Assembly: GCF_900961225.1 (NCBI RefSeq)
Contig: NZ_CAAHFN010000120.1
Location: 62,001-126,000, forward strand
DNA from: Modicisalibacter radicis
GTDB taxonomy: Bacteria > Pseudomonadota > Gammaproteobacteria > Pseudomonadales > Halomonadaceae
Length of the DNA stretch: 64,000 nt
Direction: 5' to 3'
Below the pieces are notes generated by a model. That model made no database searches, was not told where the DNA came from, and was given only the letters and a program-made list of their open reading frames with translations. The position numbers were made by a program, and so were the translations under genes. Below are positions 8,365 to 17,056 of the stretch, piece after piece; position 1 is the first letter of the stretch, and each line of letters starts with the position of its first letter.

Positions 8365-9540
8365 TCAGGAAGTCAGCTGGCGGACCGCTTTCTCCACCCC
8401 GCGCAGCTCGGCCAGGCCCTTGAGCCGGCCGATCAACGGGTAGCCGGGGCGCGTGTCGCGATTCAGGTCATCCAGCAGATGATGGCCGTGGTCCGGGCGC
8501 AGCGGCAGGCGCGGCCCGCCGTCGCGCTCGCGGCGGCGCTCCTCGCCGACCAGTGCCCTGATCACGCCGACCATGTCGACGTCGCCGTCGAGGTGCGCCG
8601 CCTCGTGGAAGGTGCGCGGATCGGCCTCGCGCTGCGTGGCGCGCAGGTGGGCGAAATGGATGCGCGAGGCGAAACGCTCGCCCATCGCCACCAGGTCGAT
8701 CGCCTCGCTGACGCCATAGGAACCGGTGCAGAAGGTCAGGCCGTTGGCCGGGCTGGGCGCGGCGTCCAGCAGCCATTGGACGTCGTCGGGCGTCGAGACC
8801 ACCCGTGGCAGACCGAACAACGCCCGGGGCGGATCGTCGGGGTGGATGGCCAGGCGGATGCCGACCTCCTCGGCCACCGGCACGATGGCGCGCAGGAAGT
8901 GGCCGAGGTTGTCGCGCAAGCGGGCGGCATCGATCTCGGCATACTCGGCGATGACCTCGCGAAAGCGCGCCAGGGTGTAGTGCTCCTCGGCGCCGGGCAG
9001 CCCGGCGATGATGGTGTCGATCAGCCGCTGGCGCGCCGCCGCGTCGAGGTTGTCGAGATGGCGGCGGGCGGCGGCGCGCTCGGCCTCGCTGTAGTCGCGT
9101 TCGGCGCCGGGGCGCTCGAGTAGGTACAGGTCGAAGGCGGCGAAGGCGGTCTGCTCGAAGCGCAGCGCGGTGCCGCCGCCGGGCAGCGGCCAGGCCAGGT
9201 CAGTGCGCGTCCAGTCGAGCACCGGCATGAAGTTGTAGCAGACCACGTCGATGCCGCAGGCCGCCAGGTTGCGCAGTGTCTGCTGGTAGCGGGCGATATG
9301 GGTCTCGCAATCGCCGCGCCGCTGCTTGATGTCCTCGTGCACCGGCACGCTTTCGACCACCGACCAGGCGAGCCCGGCGGCCTCGATCAACGCCTTGCGT
9401 TCGGCGATCGCGGTCTCGGGCCAGGTCTCGCCGTTGGCGATCTCGTGCAGGGCGGTGACGATGCCGGTGGCGCCCGTCTGGCGGATGTCGGTCAGGCTGA
9501 TGGGGTCGCTGGGGCCGAACCAGCGCCAGGTATGTTCCAT
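8365..9540 (-). CDS. uxuA: UxuA, D-mannonate dehydratase
   Basis: A 391-aa TIM-barrel, metal-dependent enzyme that dehydrates D-mannonate to 2-keto-3-deoxy-D-gluconate. Family marks are the N-terminal MEHTWRWFGPSDPISL, VVESVPVHEDIK, CYNFMPVLDWTRTDL, and the metal/substrate motifs LAIHPDDPPR, CTGSYGV, IHFAHLRA and RPDHGHHLLDD. Length is normal. It is the last gene of the sugar-acid operon, 8 bp after uxuB. A second, unrelated mannonate dehydratase-like gene sits upstream at 15082-16293. Confidence 0.96.
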   Translation of the reverse strand: MEHTWRWFGPSDPISLTDIRQTGATGIVTALHEIANGETWPETAIAERKALIEAAGLAWSVVESVPVHEDIKQRRGDCETHIARYQQTLRNLAACGIDVVCYNFMPVLDWTRTDLAWPLPGGGTALRFEQTAFAAFDLYLLERPGAERDYSEAERAAARRHLDNLDAAARQRLIDTIIAGLPGAEEHYTLARFREVIAEYAEIDAARLRDNLGHFLRAIVPVAEEVGIRLAIHPDDPPRALFGLPRVVSTPDDVQWLLDAAPSPANGLTFCTGSYGVSEAIDLVAMGERFASRIHFAHLRATQREADPRTFHEAAHLDGDVDMVGVIRALVGEERRRERDGGPRLPLRPDHGHHLLDDLNRDTRPGYPLIGRLKGLAELRGVEKAVRQLTS

Positions 9541-9548
9541 GGGGTGCG

Positions 9549-11003
9549 TTACTCCGTCGATACGGGATGGTTCAGGGCGGCCACGACGCCCTCGCCGTCG
9601 AGCACGCGATAGGCGTCGAGCACCGCGTTCGCGAAGCGTGGATCGTTGGCCAGTGACTGGTCGAAGACGCTGTCGAGGGCGAGGAAGGCGGCGATCAGCG
9701 GCTCGGGCTCGCGGTGGCGGTCATGCAGCGCGGCGAAGGTCCCGGCCATCGGGTCGTCGATCGGGTGGCGCACGCCCTGCAGGTTACTGCCGGCGGTGTA
9801 GCGGATCCACGCCGCCACGCCCAGCGCCGTGCAGTCAATGTCGCCGCCGGCGTCGAGTCGCGCCCGGGCACCGGCGAGCCAGCGCTGGGGCAGCTTCTGC
9901 GAGCCGTCCATGGCGATCTGCTGCAGGCGATGGTGAAGGCTGTCGTTGGCGAAGCGGGCCAGGAGGCTGTCGGCGTAAGCGTCGAGGTCGGTGCCCTCCG
10001 GCATGTCGAGCGTCGGCGCGGCCTCGTTGCGCATGTAGCGGCGCAGCAGGGCGACGAATGGCTTGCGGCCGACGGCCTCGGCCACCGTCTCGATGCCCGC
10101 CAGCGTACCGAGGTAGGCGAGCAGCGAATGGCTGCCGTTGAGCATGCGCAGCTTCATGGATTCGAAGGGTGTGACGTCGGCGACCATCTGCACGCCGTCG
10201 TGCTGCCAGTCGGGGCGCCCCTGGGGAAAGTCGTCCTCGATCACCCATTGGCTGAAGGCCTCGCAGGTCACCGCCGCCGGGTCGTCGACGCCCAGCGCGC
10301 GAAGGCGCTCGAAATCGGCCTCGCCCATCGCCGGGACGATGCGGTCGACCATGCTCGAGGGAAAGGCCACGGCATCGGCGATCCAGGCAGCGAGGGCCGG
10401 GTCGCGCCGACGGGCCAGCTCGACCACCGCGCGTCGGGTGCGCTTGCCGTTGTCGGGCATGTTGTCGCAGCACAGCACCGTGAATGCCGGAGTGCCGGCC
10501 GCGAGGCGCCGGGCCAGCGCTTCGACCAGCATGCCCGGGGCACTCCGCGGTCGCGTGGGGGCGGCGATGTCGTGGCGAATCGGCTCGGCATCGAGCAGCA
10601 GCCGGCCGTCCGCCGGGTCGAGATGATAGCCCTTCTCGGTCACGGTCAGCGTGACGATGCGCACCTCGGGCTCGCTCATGCGATCCAGCAGGGCCTCGAG
10701 GTCGTCGCCGTCGGGGCCGGCATAGAGCGTCTCGCGGATCGCCGTGACCTGGCGCAGGGTGAGGGTCTCGCTGTCGGTGTATTCGGCGACGTGGTAGCGC
10801 TGGCCGCGCTCGCGCATCAGCTCGACGAGGCGGCGGTTGGAGCGCAGGTTGGCGCTGGCAATGCCCCAGGGGCCGCCGTCGTGGCGGGCCAGGTTGCGTT
10901 CCAGGTAGACCGCCTGATGGGCGCGATGAAAGGCGCCAAGGCCGAGGTGGACGATGCCCACCGTGGCCGGCGCATGGACGCTGGGTATCGATGTCGGTGT
11001 CAT
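9549..11003 (-). CDS. uxuB: Mannitol dehydrogenase-family D-fructuronate (mannonate) oxidoreductase, UxuB-like
   Basis: A 484-aa member of the polyol-specific long-chain dehydrogenase family. The N-terminal nucleotide-binding region reads VGIVHLGLGAFHRAHQAVY. The family catalytic pattern K-x4-N-x2-H is seen in KLRMLNGSHSLLAYLG, and CCDNMPDNGKRTR matches this family. Next to uxuA the expected reaction is NADH-dependent reduction of D-fructuronate to D-mannonate. Mannitol or altronate (UxuB/UxaB/MtlK) activity cannot be excluded from sequence alone. It starts 6 bp after dctM and ends 8 bp before uxuA. Confidence 0.9.
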   Translation of the reverse strand: MTPTSIPSVHAPATVGIVHLGLGAFHRAHQAVYLERNLARHDGGPWGIASANLRSNRRLVELMRERGQRYHVAEYTDSETLTLRQVTAIRETLYAGPDGDDLEALLDRMSEPEVRIVTLTVTEKGYHLDPADGRLLLDAEPIRHDIAAPTRPRSAPGMLVEALARRLAAGTPAFTVLCCDNMPDNGKRTRRAVVELARRRDPALAAWIADAVAFPSSMVDRIVPAMGEADFERLRALGVDDPAAVTCEAFSQWVIEDDFPQGRPDWQHDGVQMVADVTPFESMKLRMLNGSHSLLAYLGTLAGIETVAEAVGRKPFVALLRRYMRNEAAPTLDMPEGTDLDAYADSLLARFANDSLHHRLQQIAMDGSQKLPQRWLAGARARLDAGGDIDCTALGVAAWIRYTAGSNLQGVRHPIDDPMAGTFAALHDRHREPEPLIAAFLALDSVFDQSLANDPRFANAVLDAYRVLDGEGVVAALNHPVSTE

Positions 11004-11009
11004 GATCGA

Positions 11010-12290
11010 TCACTCCCCGAGCAGCAGGTTGGGCAGCCAGAGCGACAGCGCGGGAATGTACGCCACCAGCAACAGCACCACCAGGTTGCAGATCAGAAAC
11101 GGCACGATGGCCCGTGCCACCTTCAGCATCGGCAGCTTGCCGATCCCCGCGACGATGAACAGGCAGACCCCGAGTGGCGGTGTGGTCAGCCCGATCATCA
11201 GGTTGAGAACCGCCATCAGGGCGAAGTGGACCGGATCCATGCCCACGCCGGTGGCCACTCCCAGCAGCGCCGGAAACAGGATGATCAGCGCGGCGATGGT
11301 CTCCATGAAGGTGCCCACCACCAGCAGGATCAGATTGAGGATCAGGATCACCACGAGGGGGTTCTCGCTGAAGCCCAGGATCTGGTCGGCGATCATCTGC
11401 GGGATCTGCTGGCTGGTGAGGATCCAGCCGAACAGGTTGGCCAGCCCGACCAGGATCATCAACGAGCCGGAGGTCAGCACCGTGTCGACGACGATCTTGG
11501 GCAGGTTGCGCCAGGTGATGCCCTTGTAGATGAACATGCCGATCACGAAGGCGTACAGGCTGGCGACGATCGACGCCTCGGTGGGCGTGAAGAAACCGCC
11601 GATGATCCCGTAGAGGATGATGAAGGTCATCAGCAGCGCCCAGAAGGCGCTACGCCCTTCCGTGACCAGTTCCCTGAAGGTCGCCCGCCGCTCCTTGGGG
11701 TAGCCACGCTTCACCGCCAGGATGTACACGGTGATCATCATCGCCAGGCCAAGCAGCAGGCCGGGAATGGCGCCGGCCAGGAACATCCGGCCCACCGAGA
11801 CGCCGGACAGCGAGCCGGCGATGATCATCGGCACGCTGGGCGGAATGATCGGCCCCACCGTCGACGAGGCGGCGGTCACCGCGGCGGCGAAGGGCTTGTC
11901 GTAGCCGGCGCGGGCCATGCCCGGGATCATCACCGAGCCGATGCTCGCCGCATCGGCCACGGCGGTGCCGGAGATGCCGCCGAAGATCATCGAGCCGCCC
12001 ACGTTGGCCAGCCCCAGGCCGCCGCGAATGTGCCCCATCAGCGCGTTCGAGAAGCGCACGATGTGATCGGTGATGTTGCCGACGTTCATCAGGTTGCCGG
12101 CGAGCACGAAGCCGGGGATGCACAGCAGCACGAAGGAGTCGATCCCGCCATACATGCGCTGGGGGATGATGGTCAGCGAGATGCCCTCGATCAGCAGGTA
12201 GGTGAGCGAGGCGATGCCCAGCGAGAAGGCGATGGGAATGCCGACCAGCAGCAGGGCGATGAACACGCAGAATAGGAGGATGACTTCCAT
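11010..12290 (-). CDS. dctM: TRAP transporter large permease, DctM type
   Basis: A 426-aa, extremely hydrophobic permease with about 12 predicted membrane segments, beginning MEVILLFCVFIALLLVGIPIAFSL by annotated position (first two segments). DctM-family motifs include SGTAVADAASIGSVMIPGM and PPSVPMIIAG. It carries out Na+-coupled uptake with DctQ and the periplasmic DctP. The ATG overlaps the dctQ stop by one base (TGATG), which places the start at 12290 rather than further upstream. The neighbouring uxuBA genes point to a hexonate or hexuronate substrate. Confidence 0.95.
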   Translation of the reverse strand: MEVILLFCVFIALLLVGIPIAFSLGIASLTYLLIEGISLTIIPQRMYGGIDSFVLLCIPGFVLAGNLMNVGNITDHIVRFSNALMGHIRGGLGLANVGGSMIFGGISGTAVADAASIGSVMIPGMARAGYDKPFAAAVTAASSTVGPIIPPSVPMIIAGSLSGVSVGRMFLAGAIPGLLLGLAMMITVYILAVKRGYPKERRATFRELVTEGRSAFWALLMTFIILYGIIGGFFTPTEASIVASLYAFVIGMFIYKGITWRNLPKIVVDTVLTSGSLMILVGLANLFGWILTSQQIPQMIADQILGFSENPLVVILILNLILLVVGTFMETIAALIILFPALLGVATGVGMDPVHFALMAVLNLMIGLTTPPLGVCLFIVAGIGKLPMLKVARAIVPFLICNLVVLLLVAYIPALSLWLPNLLLGE

Positions 12291-12862
12291 CACTGTTGCT
12301 CCCGGCGCTGGGCGGATGAGCCGCGGTGAATCGCCACGGCGGCCTCGATGATGCCGATCGCCGCGTAGAGGGTGGTCAGGGCGAACAGCACGACGGTGGA
12401 GAAGAACACGTAGCGCATGGGCAGCCTCAGGGTCGGCGAGGTCTGGAAGGCGCCGATCTGCGCGTACTGCCAGGCGTAGGGCAGCATCATTGCCGCGAAG
12501 ACGCCCACCGCGAGGCAGGTCAGGGCGCGATACAGCCATTGCCCACGCTGGCCGAGATGCTGCTGGAACAGCTCGACGTTGACGTGCTGGTCGCGGCGCA
12601 GAACCAGGCCGGCTGACAAGGCCACCATGTAGATGAACAGATAACGCGACAGCTCCTCGGTCCAGGCCGGCGAGCTGGGTAGCATGGTACGGGCGACGAT
12701 CTGCAGGATCACCACCGCGGCGATGCCGAGCAGCGCCAGCGAGGCGAGCAGGGCGAACAGCCGGTCGAGCCCGCTGACCAGGCGACCGAAAGTGCCGCCC
12801 AGCGGCGGAATCGCGGCGATGTCGTGCAGTGCGTCGGGGGAGGCCGAGTCGGGTTCACGCAT
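12290..12862 (-). CDS. dctQ: TRAP transporter small permease, DctQ type
   Basis: A 190-aa protein with four predicted membrane segments, as usual for DctQ. The typical pair W-T-EEL-RY is visible (PAWTEELSRYLFIYMV, about residues 65-80), followed by a segment resembling the conserved RRDQHVNVELF. It forms the membrane complex with DctM. Its stop overlaps the dctM start. A stable stem-loop separates it from dctP upstream. Confidence 0.93.
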   Translation of the reverse strand: MREPDSASPDALHDIAAIPPLGGTFGRLVSGLDRLFALLASLALLGIAAVVILQIVARTMLPSSPAWTEELSRYLFIYMVALSAGLVLRRDQHVNVELFQQHLGQRGQWLYRALTCLAVGVFAAMMLPYAWQYAQIGAFQTSPTLRLPMRYVFFSTVVLFALTTLYAAIGIIEAAVAIHRGSSAQRREQQ

Positions 12863-12906
12863 GGAGAATCCCTTGCTTGGAAGCCTTGGAGGAATGAGCG
12901 GGGCCG

Positions 12907-12934
12907 CCGGGCCGGCCAGACATCACCGGCCCGG
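12907..12934 (-). terminator. Intercistronic stem-loop after dctP
   Basis: CCGGGCCGG (12907-12915) and CCGGCCCGG (12926-12934) form a 9-bp GC stem with a 10-nt loop, 11 bp beyond the dctP stop on the minus strand. No T-tract follows, so partial attenuation or 3'-end protection of dctP mRNA is more likely than full termination. Confidence 0.5.
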
Positions 12935-12945
12935 GGCGCATCGAG

Positions 12946-13914
12946 TCAGAGATCCTGAATGGCTTGATAGAGCTTCTGCTGTTCCTCGTTCAGCGACGCC
13001 TCGACGGCCGGCTTGGCCTTTTCGGCGAAGGCCTGCTGGTCGACCTCGACGAACTCCATTCCGGCGTCCTTGAGCGCCTGTTCGAGACGCTGCTGATCCT
13101 CGGCGAACAGTCCTTCCTCGTAGCCCTGCATCTTGTCGGCGGCGTCGCGCACAACCTTCTGCAGGTCATCGGGCATCGACTCGAGCTTGTTCTTGCCGAT
13201 CACCACATAGATCCAGCTGCGCACATGGCCGGTCATGTTCACGTAGTCCTGGACCTCGTCGAAGCTGGCGCTCTCGATCAGCGACAGCGGGTTCTCCTGG
13301 CCGTCGATGGTGCCCTGTTGCAGCGCCGTGAAGACCTCGCTGAAGGCCATCGGCGTCGGCTTGGCGCCGAGAGCCTGCCAGGTGTCGACGAACAGCGGCA
13401 CGTTGGGCACGCGCAGACGCAGGCCGTTCAGGTCGGAGGGGTTCTTGATCGGCCGGTTGGAGGTCAGCTCGCGCGGGCCGCGCTCGAACCAGGCGATCGG
13501 AACAAGGCCGGTCTGCGCCTCGATCTGCGCTTCGATCTCCTGGCCGATGTCACCCTCGACGGCCTTGCGCAGGTGCTCGGAATCGCGAAACGCATAGGGC
13601 ACGGCCATCATCGCCGCCTTGGGCGCCCAGTTCTGCAGGCTCTCACCGGTGATGGTCATGTCGGCGGTGCCGAGCTGGATGCTGTTGATGACGTCCATCT
13701 CGTTGCCCAACTGCTCGTTGGGGAAGATCTGCACTTCGATCCGGCCGTCGGACTCGTCCTCGACGATCTGCTTGAAGCGTTCGGCGGCCTTGTTCCAGAT
13801 GTGTTCCTCGTTGGCCAGGTGGCCGAACTTGAGGGTGAAGTCCGCCGCCGTGGCGAACGGCGCGGCGAGAAGGCTCGAGCCGATGACGGCGCTGGCGAGT
13901 AGTTGTTTGAACAT
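12946..13914 (-). CDS. dctP: TRAP transporter periplasmic substrate-binding protein, DctP family
   Basis: A 322-aa secreted receptor that captures the substrate and delivers it to DctQM. A signal peptide (MFKQLLASAVIGSSLLAAPF) ends near ATAADF. Family features include FGHLANEEHIWNKAA, the carboxylate-binding-Arg region LRLRVPNVPLFVDTWQALGAKPTPM and EVFTALQQGTIDGQENPL. AGGAG lies 8 nt before the ATG at 13914; the in-frame GTG at 13921-13923 touches that ribosome-binding site and is unlikely to be the start. Substrate is inferred from context (L-gulonate, D-mannonate or a uronate), not from sequence. Confidence 0.93.
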   Translation of the reverse strand: MFKQLLASAVIGSSLLAAPFATAADFTLKFGHLANEEHIWNKAAERFKQIVEDESDGRIEVQIFPNEQLGNEMDVINSIQLGTADMTITGESLQNWAPKAAMMAVPYAFRDSEHLRKAVEGDIGQEIEAQIEAQTGLVPIAWFERGPRELTSNRPIKNPSDLNGLRLRVPNVPLFVDTWQALGAKPTPMAFSEVFTALQQGTIDGQENPLSLIESASFDEVQDYVNMTGHVRSWIYVVIGKNKLESMPDDLQKVVRDAADKMQGYEEGLFAEDQQRLEQALKDAGMEFVEVDQQAFAEKAKPAVEASLNEEQQKLYQAIQDL

Positions 13915-14018
13915 GGCGTTCACTCCTGACTCCGATTGATGGCTGTTGTTGTCGCGAGCATTGCGTAGTGGTTGCAGTCGATCACTGGCGCGCGCGAGGA
14001 ATCCGGTCGCTCGGCGCC

Positions 14019-15041
14019 TCAGGCACCGAGCTCGACGAGCACCTTGCGCACACGCTCCGGGTGATGGTCGATCAGCTGGATCGCCTCACCCATCTCGGCG
14101 AAGGGCAGCCGGTGGCTGACCAGCGCCGTGGCATCGAGCCGCCCGCTGGCGAGCATCTCGATGACTTCGGGGAACTTGCGGTTGTTGAGCCGCGAGCCGA
14201 CGATCGTCAGCTCCTTCTTGATCACTTCGAGCTGGACCAGGTCGCTGGGCGTGGCGTTGAAGCCCAGCAGGCCGATGCGTCCGGCCGGTGAGGCCATGCG
14301 TACCAGCCGAGGGAACAGCGCCGGCACGCAGGCGGCGTCGGCGATCAGCGGAATGCCTTCGCCAGCGGTGCGTTCGGCGATCACCGCCTCGAGATCCTCG
14401 CGCTGGCTGTTGATGACCTGGCTGGCGCCCAGTTCGCTGGCGGCCTGCAAGCGGTCGTCGATGACGTCGCAGACGACGATGTCGGTCAGCCCCTTGGCCC
14501 GGGCCACCTGAAGGATCGTCAGCCCGATCACCCCGGCGCCGAGGATCAGCAGGGCGTCGCCGTCGTGAGGCTGCATGCGCTCCAGCACGTTGGCGGCGAT
14601 GGTGTAGGGCTCGACCAGCGCGGCCTGGTCGAGGGCGATCGTCTCTGGCAGCCGGTGGGCGTTGGCGGCGGGGACGCTGACCTGGTCGGCGAAGCCGCCG
14701 TTGCGATGTACGCCGAGCACTTCGAGCCGGGTACAGACGTTGGGCCGGCCGATACGGCACGGGTAGCACTCGCCGCAGTTGATGACCGGATCGATGCACA
14801 CGCGATCGCCGACGTTATGGCTGTCGACGCCGTCACCCACCGCCTCGACGACGCCGGCGAACTCGTGGCCGGTGACCCGCGGGAAGCGCACGAAGGCGTT
14901 CTCGCCGTGAATGATGTGCATGTCGGAGCCGCAGATGCCGGCGAAGGCGACCTTGACCAGCACCTCGCCGGCGGCGGCTCGCGGGGTCTCGACATCGACG
15001 AGGGCATAGTCGTGGGGGGCGCGGACCTGAAACGCTTGCAT
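14019..15041 (-). CDS. Zinc alcohol dehydrogenase, L-gulonate/L-galactonate 5-dehydrogenase type (RspB/LgoD-like)
   Basis: A 340-aa medium-chain dehydrogenase. Catalytic-zinc residues lie in GICGSDMH (Cys37) and GHEF (His59, Glu60). The structural-zinc cluster is NCGECYPCRIGRPNVC, and the Rossmann motif is ILGAGVIGL. Similar proteins paired with RspA/ManD-like enzymes oxidise C5 of L-gulonate, L-idonate or L-galactonate. In this cluster the product from L-gulonate would be D-fructuronate, which UxuB can use. Substrate assignment is inference from family and neighbours. It lies 40 bp after the manD-like gene and about 100 bp before dctP. Confidence 0.82.
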   Translation of the reverse strand: MQAFQVRAPHDYALVDVETPRAAAGEVLVKVAFAGICGSDMHIIHGENAFVRFPRVTGHEFAGVVEAVGDGVDSHNVGDRVCIDPVINCGECYPCRIGRPNVCTRLEVLGVHRNGGFADQVSVPAANAHRLPETIALDQAALVEPYTIAANVLERMQPHDGDALLILGAGVIGLTILQVARAKGLTDIVVCDVIDDRLQAASELGASQVINSQREDLEAVIAERTAGEGIPLIADAACVPALFPRLVRMASPAGRIGLLGFNATPSDLVQLEVIKKELTIVGSRLNNRKFPEVIEMLASGRLDATALVSHRLPFAEMGEAIQLIDHHPERVRKVLVELGA

Positions 15042-15081
15042 GGGATGACTCCTGTTCGATGGGTCGAATTGCCGGCGGTGC

Positions 15082-16293
15082 TCACCAGTGCCAGAGCGTG
15101 CCGTCCTCGAGCCGATTGACCGGCAGGCTGGCCGGCTTGTAGGGATACCTGGCCGCCAGTTCCTCGTCGATGTCGACGCCGTGCCCTGGGGTCTCGCCGA
15201 CCAGGAAGTGCCCCTCCTCGAAACGGTAGTCGTGGGGGAACACCTCGTCGGTGAGCGCCTCGTGGGGCATGTGCTCCTGAATGCCGAAGTTGGGCACCCA
15301 GGTGTCGAAGTGGATCGCCGCGCCCAGGCAGACCGGCGACAGGTCGGTGGGGCCGTGGAAGCCGGTGCGCACGTGGTAGAGCGCGGCCAGGTCGGCGACG
15401 CGGCGCAGTGCCGTGATGCCGCCGCCGTGGGTCAGCGGCATGCGGATATAGTCGATCCACTGATTCTGGAGCATCTCGCGGCAGTCGTGGATCGAGTTGA
15501 AGACCTCGCCGATCGCCAGCGGGGTGGTGGTGTGCTGGCGGATCAGCCTGAGCCCTTCCTGGTTCTCCGCCGGCACGCAGTCCTCCAGCCAGAACAGGTG
15601 GTAGGGCTCGACCGCCTTGCCCAGCCGCGCGGCCTCGATCGGCGTCAGCCGATGGTGCACGTCGTGCAGCACGTGCAGGTCGTCGCCGAAACGCTCGCGC
15701 ACCGCGGCGAACAGCTTGGGCACGTGATTGAGGTATTTCTCGGTACTCCAGACGTGCTCCGCGGGCAGCTCCGAGTCGGCGGGCTCGTAGCGTTCGCCCT
15801 CGCGCTTGGCGACCCCGTAGATGGTCGGAATGCCGGGGATGCCCGCCTGGACGCGTACCGCCCGATAGCCGAGCCTGACGTGTTTCTCGACCTCCTCCAG
15901 GCAGCCGTCGATATCGCGCCCGGTGCAATGCGCGTAAGTCATCACGCGCTCGCGACTCCTGCCGCCGAGCAGCTGGTAGAGCGGCATGCCGGCGGCCTTG
16001 GCCTTGATATCCCACAGGGCCATGTCGACGGCGGCGATCGCCGACATGGTCACCGGGCCGCGCCGCCAGTACGCACCGCGGTACAGATACTGCCAGGTGT
16101 CCTCGATGCGGCTGGCGTCGCGGCCGATCAGCGTCGGGATCACGTGCGAATCGAGATACGCCGCCACTGCCTGCTCGCGGCCGTTGAGCGTCGCGTCGCC
16201 GATGCCGTAGGTGCCGTCGTCGGTGACGATCTTGAGGGTCACGAAGTTGCGACCGGGGCTGGTGACGATGGTGTAGGCGTCGCGAATCTTCAT
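15082..16293 (-). CDS. Enolase-superfamily D-mannonate dehydratase subgroup protein (ManD/RspA-like)
   Basis: A 403-aa member of the ManD subgroup. Metal and catalytic positions are intact: Arg147, Tyr159, Asp211, His213 (HDVHHR), Glu237 (LEDC), Glu263 (IGEVFNS) and His313 (GFHGPTD). The subgroup includes efficient D-mannonate dehydratases, weak mannonate/gluconate dehydratases and apparently inactive members. From memory, a Pro where efficient enzymes have Ala after the conserved His-Gly marks the weak group; this protein has HGP. With UxuA in the same operon its role may be auxiliary. Its ATG overlaps the gntR stop by 4 bp. Confidence 0.88.
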   Translation of the reverse strand: MKIRDAYTIVTSPGRNFVTLKIVTDDGTYGIGDATLNGREQAVAAYLDSHVIPTLIGRDASRIEDTWQYLYRGAYWRRGPVTMSAIAAVDMALWDIKAKAAGMPLYQLLGGRSRERVMTYAHCTGRDIDGCLEEVEKHVRLGYRAVRVQAGIPGIPTIYGVAKREGERYEPADSELPAEHVWSTEKYLNHVPKLFAAVRERFGDDLHVLHDVHHRLTPIEAARLGKAVEPYHLFWLEDCVPAENQEGLRLIRQHTTTPLAIGEVFNSIHDCREMLQNQWIDYIRMPLTHGGGITALRRVADLAALYHVRTGFHGPTDLSPVCLGAAIHFDTWVPNFGIQEHMPHEALTDEVFPHDYRFEEGHFLVGETPGHGVDIDEELAARYPYKPASLPVNRLEDGTLWHW

Positions 16294-17033
16294 GCCGTAA
16301 CTCCTTGGGCGGCGGAAAGGGTGGGGCGGGTGCTGGCGATGTCGAACAGCTCGGGGAAGCGCGCGATGAGGTCGGGTAGCGAGCGCAGGATCTCGCGCAG
16401 GTGCGCCTTGACGGCGCGTTCGGCGGCGTCGGCATCGCCGGCGGCGACACCGGCGAGGATCGCGCCGTGCTGGTCGATCAGTTTGGCTATCGGTGTAGTG
16501 TCCGGCACGCTCAGGTAGCGCACCCTGTCCAACTGGGCCTTGACCTCCTGGGTGACCCGCCAGGCGGCGTCATGACCGGCGCCCAGCGCCAGCGTGCGGT
16601 GGAAGTCCTCGTCGAGGCGGTAGAAGCGGTCGTGAGCGTCGCTGTCGATGCAGCGCTTCTGACGGGCGATCAGGTCATGCAGCTCGTCGAGCACGCTGGC
16701 GTCCAGGCCCTGTTCGGCCGCCGAGCGGGCGACCGCCACCTCGAGTGCCTCGCGCACGAAGCGCGCTTCCATGACCGCCGCGTGTGAGATCGGCACCACA
16801 TAGGTGCCGCGCTGGGGACGAACCTCCACCAGCCCGGCCTCGGATAACCGGATGAAGGCTTCGCGTACCGGCTGGCGGCTGACCGTGAAGGTATCGGCGA
16901 TCTCCTTTTCGGAGAGTGCCTGGCCGGGCGCCAGCGTCATGCGGATGATCGATTGGCGCAGCACCTCGTGCAGGCGTTGGCGAACGTTGCCTTCCGGCTG
17001 TTCGTCCCACAGGGCGAGTAGCGACGGCGTCAT
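16290..17033 (-). CDS. GntR/FadR-family transcriptional regulator of the sugar-acid operon
   Basis: A 247-aa protein with an N-terminal winged helix (LSEKEIADTFTVSRQPVREAF, then GLVEVRPQRGTYVVPI) and a C-terminal all-helical FCD ligand-binding domain (RFVREALEVAVARSAAE...DEDFHRTLALGAGHD...HGAILAGVAAGD). FCD proteins often bind sugar acids. Translation starting at 17033 gives MTPSLLALWDEQ; longer in-frame extensions run through non-coding-looking sequence. It is the first gene of the operon and overlaps manD by 4 bp, so autoregulation together with the catabolic genes is likely. A FadR-type half-palindrome lies 24 bp upstream. Confidence 0.92.
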   Translation of the reverse strand: MTPSLLALWDEQPEGNVRQRLHEVLRQSIIRMTLAPGQALSEKEIADTFTVSRQPVREAFIRLSEAGLVEVRPQRGTYVVPISHAAVMEARFVREALEVAVARSAAEQGLDASVLDELHDLIARQKRCIDSDAHDRFYRLDEDFHRTLALGAGHDAAWRVTQEVKAQLDRVRYLSVPDTTPIAKLIDQHGAILAGVAAGDADAAERAVKAHLREILRSLPDLIARFPELFDIASTRPTLSAAQGVTA

Positions 17034-17056
17034 GGTGCAGGCCTTCTCCAGCTGTC

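Noticed and set aside
9714..12275. 853-codon open frame on the plus strand opposite uxuB and dctM
   Set aside because: It is antisense to two clear genes, is rich in His, Arg, Gly and Asp in low-complexity fashion, and matches no family. Such frames are expected opposite high-GC genes.
13915..13923. GTG start for dctP at 13923
   Set aside because: The GTG directly abuts AGGAG, leaving no spacing; the ATG nine bases later has ideal spacing and begins a normal signal peptide.
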